The notes under the pieces: model-generated
What the model was told of the DNA's origin: nothing
The model's input: only the letters and a program-made list of their open reading frames with translations
Database searches by the model: none
In this document: positions 55,531-64,000 of the stretch, in pieces
Layout: each line of letters opens with the position of its first letter
Numbering within the stretch: position 1 is the first letter of the stretch
Source: Ustilaginoidea virens
Taxonomy: Eukaryota > Ascomycota > Sordariomycetes > Hypocreales > Clavicipitaceae
Length of the DNA stretch: 64,000 nucleotides
Direction of reading: 5' to 3'
NCBI RefSeq assembly: GCF_000687475.1
Contig: NC_057319.1
Location: 5,260,001 to 5,324,000 of the forward strand
Made by a program: the position numbers and the translations under genes

Positions 55531-57811
55531 TGAGCCACGACGGCAAGCCAGGGATGGCAGAGCAAAGGCATCACCAACACGCCCTTTTTCCCTCTCCCGA
55601 AGCGAATCTCGACTCCTTTTTTTTCTTTGGCAAACACTATGCTTGCCCGTAGACGGGCATCCCAATGATTTATACCCCCAAGGCACCCGTTTTTGAGCGA
55701 TGGATGGACAGAATCGCCCTTTTATTTGTCTTTATTTCCTCTTTTTTTTCTACTCCCCCATCTCTGGAGGACGGGATTGACTATGCTACCGACAACCGCC
55801 AAGTCTCGCAACGATGCGTGAACTCAGTCAATAACGACTCTGGACATCCACGCGACATGCCACTGTCCACCGTGACCCGAAGCACGAGGCGCTTCAGCGC
55901 TGGAGAAGCACCACCACGGCGTGGTGCCCTGCGGATGATCGGACACTTCCCCGACTCCAGCCTTTTCGCAAAAGTCGCTGGATGCAGTCATCTGTGGGCT
56001 GCTTGGGGAAAACCCTACACTCGGCGGCCAGCACACACTTGTCTCGGTTGCAGACCCTGCCGGTCGGTGCAAACCTGCCGATCGCACCGGAGAATGAATG
56101 ACAGTTTCTGGTCCAACAGCGCTGCATGAAAGCAGGCTGCCTTTGGGTCCTGTTGACCGACAAGACCCCCCCCCCCCCCCCCGGGAGCCACCTTGCACAG
56201 GGGTTAGAAGTCGACGACGGGCGCTGCACCTGTGGCAAACCTCGTGTCGAGGGCCGCCGTCCGGGGCTTGGCCTAGGTGAAGCCTCAGAATCTGCTGCTC
56301 GATTTTTTTTTTTTTCTTTTTTCGTTCTTCCCGAAGCGAAGCATTAGGACACGCAGGGGGGCGGACTGGAGAGAATTGCGCCGCCTTGGCACCCGTGTGC
56401 CGGGCTGGCTGGCTCCGCCTTTTTTTTTTCACGCGCTCATGTTTCATTTGAGATGGGGAAATATGGAAATATGGGAAATATGGAAACGGGCTTGGTGTGC
56501 TTGGGACGGGGGCTGCTAGGGCTGCGCCGCGGGATCGGCACGTAGGCTAGACTTTTGACGACGCACGCAATGCACGGCACCGCTTCGGCCCAAGCATATC
56601 TGCTGTCTGCTCGATTATGCATGTGAAGGAAACGCGCGCCGCGCCATTGCAGCTATCATGGCTCCTCTTGTACGGTGCGGTCGAGTGCAGTGCAGTGGTT
56701 CCCATGCCACCACGTGTGTGTAAAGCGCCGGGCCCCAGGTTCATGCCTTGGAAGAGAGCTTGGCCTGGGTCGGGTCGTGAAAGCCCACGGCCACGAAAAG
56801 ACTGTCCGTCATGCGACGTGCTGCAGCCTCTTCTCGCCGAGTGAGTCAGAGCTGACGGACCCGGACCCTCGTCAGAGAAAAGCTCCACGGCCGTGCCAGC
56901 ACCCAGCACCCAGCACCCAGCACAGCACCCAATCATTGAGCATGGAGCCCTGGCGGGCTTGCCCAAGAGCCGGGGGCCCAGGCCCTTTTGAAACGCGCCC
57001 GACGCGCAGGTCCCAAGCGGACTTTACCGGTAAGGCTGAGGCTGCGCGCCGCCCACGGACCACCCACCCGCCAGCGCGATGTCCCAAAGAAAGAAAGAAA
57101 GGAAGAAAGAAAGAAAGACTGAAGGAAAGAAAGAAAGAAAGAAAGACTGAGAAAGAGGGAAAGACAGAAAGAGAGAAACACAGAAACACAGAAAGAGGGA
57201 AACGCAGAAACACAGAAATCGCTGCGCCGCAAGCAACCCCTCGCCAGACCGGGCCAGGGGCCGTCGGTGCGCAGGTACCAGACAGTGCCGAGTCAACCAG
57301 GCAGGCACGTGCCTTTCCAGAGGCGTCTGGTGGTAGCCAGGGCAAGGGGGCGGTGAGTGACGCTCGGGATTGCCGTATGCGTCCTGCCGGCGGTGGGTTC
57401 TGGGTTATTCTGGGCTCTCGGGATGGCTGGATGGAGGTGTTGGGGTGGGGGGGGGGGGTGTTCCGCGCGGTCGGGTCTGGTGGCATGGCAAGGCAAGGCA
57501 AGGCAAGGCAAGGAAGGCGGAAGGCATCCCAGCCGGCGCGGAATACGACGGCGGGTTGTTGGCGTGCTGCGGCCTGGGATGCCGGGATGGTGATGGCTCA
57601 ACGGCAGGGCAGGGCAGGGTGGGACGCGGAGGTCAAAGAAAGAAAAAAAAAGTCAAAGAAGGCAAAAAAAAAAAAAAAAAAAAAAAGAACCAGGACCAGA
57701 GAAATCAATTTACGCCAACGACTCCGGAACGCCCCCGGTTCAAAAACGTGCCGCTTGCCATGCGTCTACGCGTCGTCGCGTTGGCCAAGCTTCAAGCGAT
57801 GGATTTGCTCG
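55531..57811. other. Spacer between zinc-ribbon gene and PRI2
   Basis: About 2.3 kb. It has a C run of 16 at 56166-56181, T runs near 56300 and 56408, GAAA repeats, a CAAGG repeat at 57488-57515, and A runs near 57665-57686. Long frames cross these tracts and look artefactual. Confidence 0.5.
57082..57216. repeat. (GAAA)n-rich tract
   Basis: Imperfect GAAA/GAAAGA repeats over about 135 bp, with CTGA and CACA interruptions. Confidence 0.85.
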
Positions 57812-59694
57812 CTACTCCTCCATCCGGACGTCAGCGTCCTTGCCCAGGTTCTTGAGCAGGTAGCCTCGCTTGAAATACTCGTTCGGGTGGACAATGGTCT
57901 CGAGCTGGTTCGACGTCATGGCGCCCTCGTCCTTGGCCTTTTTGATCTCGGCCTTGTGGAGGTGCTCAAAGACGCTGGGGCGGCCTGTCAGCAGGGATGA
58001 CAACGGTCGTGACAACAATGAAAGAAACCAGCAAAAAAAAGACGGCCACGTACCGGTTGCACGCCATGTGGTACTTTTGCGTGTCCTTGTCCTCCCTGAC
58101 GCCCTGCAGCACCCCCCGGTCCGACACCCCCATCGCCTGCACCAGCGCCGTCAGGTTCTCCAGGCCAAAGTGCCGGTAGGGGCAGCCGTGCGCCTCCCCC
58201 GGCCCCGGCGGGTGCTCCGTCAGGATCCTCTGGCAGCTGAGCGGGCCGTACCCCCCGCCGCGGCGGTTCGCGTCGCCGCCCACGTCGCCGTACGCGTGGC
58301 GCACGTTGTACCGGTACTCCCTGTTGAACTGGTCGTCCGTCAGCCGGCTGAAGGAGCCGCGCCAGAAGACCAGGCACTCCTCCAGGCTGAGCCCGATGCC
58401 CTTGAGGAAGAGCGTGTACTGCAGCCGCCCGTAGTGCTTGAGGTGCGCGTCGCGCCGCAGCGACCGGTGGAGGTGCGCCATGCACGCCGGGAAGTGCTGC
58501 GACAGCTTGTCCACGTTGGCCGCCGTCGTGCGCGCGCCGGCCGGCGCCGACGACGACGACGCCGACGAGTACGCCGCGTCGGGCGTGATGAAGCTCTTGG
58601 ACAGGTGGTTGAGGATCGGCGTCAGGCGGTCGTCTTCGTCCAGCCGAGGCAGTGCCCGGGCCGTCAGCTAGCAAGTGCGGGCTCGTCAGTTCATTTTTTC
58701 TTTTTTCCCCCCATTTTTCCTTTTTTCGTTCTTTCTTCTTCTTCTTCTTCTTTTTCTTTTCCCCCGCCTCCTGACAGTTGTCATCAGGCTCGGAACCCTC
58801 CCACCCCGGGGCTTCTCACCTCGAGCTGCTTCTCCAGGCGCGACGAAAACTCCGCCACTACCATGCTCGACTGCTCCCTCCCCGGGACAAAGGCCTTGCC
58901 GCGCTTGACAAACACCCTCCTCCCCTCGACCAGATCAGGCACCCTCTCCCAGTCCACCTTGAACCACAGGTCGTCCTCGGTCGCAAACTTCCTGCCGCCG
59001 CCCATGGCGGCCAGCTCCTCGGCGTAGTCTCTCTTCTCGTCATCCGTCACGGCCTCCCACCAGTCCAGATCGAGGCTCGACACAAACGCCGACCGTTCGG
59101 CCAGGTCGTCGCTGTTGAAGCGCATGCGGAACAGCATGGTTTCCACGCGCGTGAACCGCCGGCGCAGATCCGCCGTCGACGAAAACGCCAGCCGCAGGAT
59201 AAAGTGGCTGTAGTGGTCCTTTTGCCGCTGCGCCCGCAGCCGCGCCTTGGACGAGCTGTTCGTATCCAGGGGCAGGTACTTGTCCAGGAGGGGCTTTATG
59301 TGGTCGGCGGTCTCGGCTGGCGATCGATTGCGAAACGAGCATGCCTCCAGCTCGGCCAGGACTACCGCGTGTCAGTCGCGTTCTTTTTCAGCCGGGGCCG
59401 GATGGGGAGCGAGGCCCCGAGATAGATTTCGAGGCATCGCGGCACAACAGCACAAGGACGAGGGGAAAGGTGAAAAAAAAAAAAAAAAAAAAAAAAAAAC
59501 CAACCCCGCAGCCGGTCGATGGCCCATTGCTCAAACTGCTCGAGCGTAATATCCTCGGTGGGCGCGTCGGTGTAAAAGTTGAGTCGGTAAGGGTACTCGG
59601 CCTCCTTGTACTGGGGCACGGCGAACTGCTTTTTCCGGTGGTCGACCACGTTTCGCCGCTTGGGGTCGATGCGGTTGAAGTCCTGTCGTAGCAT
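57812..59694 (-). CDS. PRI2: DNA primase large subunit
   Basis: Partner of the catalytic primase subunit in the polymerase alpha-primase complex, making RNA primers for replication. Exons on the minus strand are 59694-59505, 59361-58820, 58667-58054 and 57974-57812, giving 502 residues, a normal family length. N-terminal motifs are YPYRLNFYTDAP and ITLEQFEQWAIDRLR. The C-terminal iron-sulfur domain has four cysteines at about 306 (HFPACMAHLH), 389 (PLSCQRI), 406 (HGCPYRHF) and 447 (HMACNRVFEH); the spacings of 83, 17 and 41 closely follow yeast Pri2. Intron 1 carries an A run of about 27 on the plus strand. ATG 59694 (MLRQDFNR) matches my recollection of orthologues; an in-frame ATG at 59826 would add 44 residues. 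A non-conserved Ser/Ala-rich insert lies before the first cysteine. Confidence 0.94.
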
Positions 59695-60414
59695 GGTGTT
59701 CGAAACCGTGATGAAGCGTTTGCAGGCGTCCTGGCTGTGCTGTCGCAGACGATGGATCCAAGAAGAGGTCAGAGGGGCGCGTTCGGGGCGCGTTCGAGGC
59801 GCGTTCGTGGCGTTGATGGCGTTCATGGTGGAGCTCAATCAAGACGTGACGTGCGTGACGTGCCGTGCAGCGTGGAACAAGCAGCCAATCAGCCGATGCC
59901 TTTCCAAAATTAGGTATAGTGTACGGACAGGCACCTCGTAAAAAGTACCTACTCCAGAGCTTCTACTTGATAATGTCCAGAGTGCTTGGACTATGGACGT
60001 AAATTAGACCGTGCAGTAAAATCCATGTACCCTATCGACAACTGCACTAAATGTGACGCCACACAAAGTACGGCGTTATTGGGCTTCAGATACTGCATTG
60101 ACAACTGCTTCCCGCTGTTCTGGTACTGGTTGATCTACGAGACCCTTCAAGCCGTGCCTGACGGGACATCTGCTGCGACCTTGCACCAAGATTTATCCCA
60201 ATTTCTTGGCATCCTAACCCTTTCAACAAAAAAATGCGGAGAAAAAAAAATAACACTAGACGCCTCCATATCTCGGCACAAGGTGCAGCCGGCCTCATGA
60301 CCAAAACATAACCCGAAAAAGAAAAATAAAATTCATAACATCCTTGAAGCCATGATACTTCGTGCCACATATATGGCTCATATTCCTTCATTACGCGTCA
60401 AAACCCATGACTTC
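59695..60414. other. Spacer with a dispersed-repeat copy
   Basis: About 720 bp between the PRI2 start and the receptor gene's 3' end. It is AT-rich, with GTACCTACT-like words at 59940-59955 and the dispersed 35-bp element. No gene is seen. Confidence 0.5.
60053..60087 (+). repeat. Dispersed 35-bp element, copy 2
   Basis: Matches 11966-12000 at 29 of 35 positions. The part TACGGCGTTAT also occurs near 16465. Confidence 0.55.
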
Positions 60415-61991
60415 TCACCATCGACCTGGTTCGTGCTCATGCTCAATGTCGATTTGCTTGCGTCTCATGACGTGGCTGTTCCTGACATATCGATCGCGCA
60501 TGCCATGCGTCTCGTACGACTGGCCGTTTGACATGTCGGTGCTAAACATGCGGGGTGCTACGCGGACGAGAATTAATCGCACGGTAGGTAAGCACGTGCA
60601 GATCATGCCGACATTGACTTCAATGGTAGACCACCATGCCACGATCCAGTTCTCCCATGTTGGGTTGGTGGAGTTGGCAAAGACTAGAAGAGACTCCAAT
60701 CTCAGAACGGAGACTATAGTAACGCTGCATCGAATTTGGTCAACTCGTCGTTTCTTCTCCGCTTTTTTTTTTATCTTTTTCTCTTTCCGGGACGCGTGAG
60801 AACAACTTACAAAGCTCCAATCAGAAACATGAATATGACGCCAAACTTCTTTTTCCAGGAAAGGTCCAGGCTCTTAATCTGGCTTAGGGGCAGCGCAAGC
60901 ATCCAAAGATCGGTGACAATATTGAAGGCGGCGTGTACCCAGGCAAACAAGTTGAGGTTGATGCAGCGACCAGAAATCTCGGGATTGACATACTGCGTCC
61001 AGTAATGGCTTATCGGCGTGCACGAAAACATTCCCGTCAAGACAAAGGCGACGCCGAAAACGGCGTTGAACACGCAAGTGGCCACCAATAGCCGGTGGAC
61101 GGTGGTGCCCGGAAAGATGTACAGGTAGAAGAGCGAGAGACTGAGCTTGATCAGGCACATGAGGGCAAGGTAAAAAATCTGCAGGACGAAGAAGAACATG
61201 ATGAACTTGGTGAGTTCGTCAGGGGTAACCGTCCAGACATCTCTGCCCAATCCATTCGCGATCAGGCCGACGCTGTTGAGAATCGTGCAGGGTACGCCGA
61301 GGATCAAAGTCCATAGGATGACCCAGTCGTCTGGCCCAAGTTCGCGTCGGTAGCCAAAGAACTTCTTGTACACTAGTCGTGTTGTCACCAACAGCGCCGT
61401 GATGACTCCCATGGCGAGATTCATTGCGTCATATCGTCCACTCTTGTCCCGAACCGGCCTGTTACAAGCAACTTCGGTGACGTTTTTGGTGACTACAACT
61501 CTCCAGCTTTGTATCAGAAGGGTCCCTCGTTGGATTTCGCATGGTGATGGCTGGTGAAACCATGCAGCTACCGGACAAAAAAAAACCCACATAATGCTTC
61601 CGGCAGGGAACAAGCCTCAATGATACAAGGCTTCGCGCGGTTCTGAATAGCAGCATACTTGTCCACACAAATGCATTGTGGGTCAGTAGCGGTGCAATTT
61701 TCCTTGGCGATGTAGTTGGCGAGGCAGGTGAGCTAATATGATGCATATTTCGTTAGCTCTCTGGATCGGGGGGCCTGTCCTGGGCTGCGAAGCATTTCCG
61801 AGACAAAACCGGATTTCGATAGTCTATCCAAAAGGAAGAGAAAAAAAAACAATCGCACATACTGCGCAGGTTGGGATCGTTGCCAAAGCGGATGTGAGAT
61901 TGCTGAGCGACGGAGCAGACTGCTCGTCACCAAGACAAACCCATGCCAATGACACGGCTGCCATGGAGCCAAGCCCGAGATTGAATCTCAT
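60415..61991 (-). CDS. CFEM-domain PTH11-type seven-transmembrane receptor
   Basis: Exons on the minus strand are 61991-61863, 61732-61591, 61492-60811 and 60724-60415, giving 420 residues, with all junctions in frame. A signal peptide (MRFNLGLGSMAAVSLAWVCLG) precedes an extracellular CFEM domain with its eight cysteines (IPTCA, LTCLANY, ENC, PQCIC, KPCIIEAC, EVACNRPVRD). Seven hydrophobic segments of the fungal rhodopsin-like family follow, from about 105 to 350 (for example MGVITALLVTTRLVYKKFFGY, AAFNIVTDLWMLALPL, TIEVNVGMICTCLP). The cytoplasmic tail is short and ends with HEHEPGRW. Magnaporthe Pth11 senses surface cues before infection; related receptors are numerous and mostly uncharacterised, so the ligand is unknown. 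A signalling role at the plasma membrane is inferred. Confidence 0.92.
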
Positions 61992-64000
61992 TTTCCCGAG
62001 ATGAAGAGAGATATCCCTGCCGTTGCAGAATCATCCGACATTCAGAATCTTATCCCACATCTGACCAAATAAGTTGGCGGGTGTGGGAGGATAATGAAAA
62101 GAGGGGGGAGGGGGAGGCCGTGAGTCCTCGGTGATTGACAGAGACGGCAAGAAGAGAAGGACGAGCGAGCAAGATGCTTGAACTATCTGGTCTACCGCCT
62201 CCAACCTCCCCAGCCAGCGCTCGGCGGTGGAGTTGCGAGAAAAAGTCTGCGTGGGTCGCGGGGTTGGGTGTTCAAGGAAGGTCGAATTTGTGGTATGGGC
62301 GATGCTCAGAATTCATACATTCTGGGCAAGGGAATACCGCCTGGACGCCGTCCCAGCAGCTTGAAAAGCAGGGTAGAGATGGGCATGTATGAGGATAAAG
62401 GGAAAATCGCAAACGAGAATCCATTCTTGGCGAGAGGAAGACGCATCAGGCCGAAGCAGAGTCGGTACAGAGCGTATAGCATCCGGGACTGGCCCTTGAT
62501 GTCCATCAAGTTTTCCCCCCGCCCCACGAGATGCACGAGGGTCTTGAGGAGCGTCGATGTGACCAATAGGCATGCTGCTCTCTCGGTGCCAAGTTGGCTA
62601 ACCGGCGGCTCCTTGCGAGTTCCTGGTTCGAGTCATGACCCAGCGGGTGGCGGCCGCATGAAGATTCTCAAGACCGCGCTGGGGTGATGATCAAGGTGCT
62701 TGTTTTCTACAGCAGCTTCTAGTAAGCAAGCAGCTCCATGCACACAAGAAGGGCTTACCAGAAACAGTCTAGTTTTTTAGAAAATTGGCACAACCCTGCC
62801 GTTGTAACCGCAACTGTGACTTAATTCCCGAGAGGAACTACGGGTCTTGGGCATGCAGCCAGAGGATTGATGATCCAGTCCAACCAAAAAAAGCAAAGAA
62901 TCGAGAAGGCATCGGACCTGGCCCGAGAGAAACCGAGTTCACAGTGCAGGCTACATCACTGGCAGACTCGTTTGGTACTCGGCCCTGCACGCCGCGCAAC
63001 ATGATGCAGCCATCGCTCTCTGGGGCACCCTGAGGAGTTGAGCATGGAGAAAAGACCGTGTCGAGTTTTCGCCGTGGCTAACTCCGTAGATGCCCTAGTC
63101 TTACTATTCCCATCATCTCGTCTTCCCCATGATGATAGGACAGGCCCAGGGGTCAGTAGTACAGCAGGTGCCTTGTTTGGCAAAAGCAAGTCGTGCATGA
63201 ATAGGGCTTGCCGGCTCCGGTTCGACGCATAGCAGCAGGGATTGTCAATGTCGGTGTGGAGGAGTCTCTCACTCGAAATCTCGAAGCATCGTGGTGGAAC
63301 ATTCCGAGTCTGCCTGGTTCGAAATTCCGGGGCATCATCTCCGTTGGCTTGCCCATCTTGTGCGGTTCTAGAGTCTCGTGAGGGGGCAAGGCACGCCACG
63401 CCTCTTGCTCCAGCAGCAGATGACGGGGCTTTACCTTGAACAGGCAGCCTCTCGCGATTCCGGCAACGGAGGAAAGAACAACGAGCCACCTGCCTCATCT
63501 GTGGGAGCTGCTGCGGGCGTGCCCCGCACAAGCGGAACCGCGGGCGGGACCTGGGCTGGCTCCAGCCTCTTCCCCTCTCGAGGCGGCGCGGGTAAACCAT
63601 AAGTACCACGCCAGGGCAAAGGGCCGAAGCCGCACGAACCACTTCTGCAAGCCAAAACGATGGATGACTGGACGGACCATCCAGATTCTAGATTCTAGTC
63701 TCGCATCTCTCCTGTGTGGCTGCCCTTTGACTCGTTTCGATAGTCATCGCCAGGCACAGGCCCGGATGGCAATGGCTTCCCAGGTCGGACCACGGCCCGC
63801 CACTTTGTCGGAGGGCTCCGTGGTTCCTGATGGAGCTGTGGTAATGCTATAGCCCCGGCGGTATCGTCGCGCTTCAACGACCGATCCGATGCGAGAACGT
63901 CAAGGGGCACCCTCTCAAATCACCAAGGCAGGAATCTCTTGGTTGCCCTCGAGGCAACTCCGAGGAGGCTGAAGCACAACGTGATGGATACTCCAAGTCT
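61992..64000. other. Right-edge spacer
   Basis: About 2 kb. The first 150 bp upstream of the receptor gene is purine-rich on the plus strand. Beyond that, frames up to 228 codons occur but show no domain, signal peptide or intron logic. 62600-62640 has a T-arm-like GGTTCGAGTC without a tRNA fold. Nothing supportable is seen. Confidence 0.5.

Noticed and set aside
56675..58000. 441-codon plus-strand frame
   Set aside because: Runs through GAAA and poly-A tracts and the antisense of PRI2; composition is Lys/Arg/Glu repeats.
62560..62660. tRNA-like GGTTCGAGTC
   Set aside because: Flanking bases do not pair as a T arm, and no D or anticodon arm can be drawn.
62956..63642. 228-codon minus-strand frame
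   Set aside because: No signal peptide, domain, repeat or splice support; Arg/Ser-rich composition like other chance frames nearby.

Overview
The window is nuclear DNA of a filamentous ascomycete, most likely a sordariomycete and probably Hypocreales. The grounds are GC-rich genes with short introns (58-162 bp, GTRNGT donors, CTRAY-like branch points), a PTH11-type CFEM receptor, a FluG-like protein, a 2EXR protein, a Pmt1-type mannosyltransferase and a sedolisin protease. I cannot name the species. Gene models were built by hand from splice signals, reading phase and family conservation, so exon ends are inferred.

Layout. 1-9.7 kb: the 3' end of a Sec2-type Rab GEF, PMT1 on the minus strand, a repeat-rich spacer, and splicing factor SF3A1. 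10.9-15.8 kb: sorting nexin SNX3, a decayed AT-rich stretch, and a 2EXR protein. 17.2-22.0 kb: three adjacent CAX/VCX1-type Ca2+/H+ exchanger paralogues, one of which keeps both exchange glutamates while the other two have lost the second. 23.3-26.3 kb: two minus-strand genes for secreted six-cysteine proteins that share exon layout and cysteine spacing; one carries a large N-terminal tandem-repeat block. 26.9-31.1 kb: a FluG-like amidohydrolase/glutamine-synthetase fusion, divergent from a ureidoglycine aminohydrolase. A tRNA-Ile(AAU) with an intron follows, then a secreted S53 protease (32-34 kb). 36.5-43.2 kb: an FBPase/SBPase-family phosphatase, an adenylation-thiolation-reductase enzyme and an AhpD-like protein. 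46.5 kb: a secreted protein with an amphipathic Ser/Thr-rich core. 47.5-55.3 kb: a 7.7-kb stretch without convincing genes but with many minisatellites. 55.3-62 kb: a small zinc-ribbon protein, the DNA primase large subunit, and a CFEM-GPCR. The last 2 kb hold nothing convincing.

Housekeeping genes (SEC2, PMT1, SF3A1, SNX3, PRI2) alternate with accessory ones: secreted proteins, exchanger duplicates, an NRPS-like enzyme and a receptor. The most unusual content is the paired six-cysteine secreted family with its repeat expansion, followed by the degenerating CAX trio and a 40-bp identical fragment of PMT1 exon 1 lying in inverted orientation 2.3 kb away.
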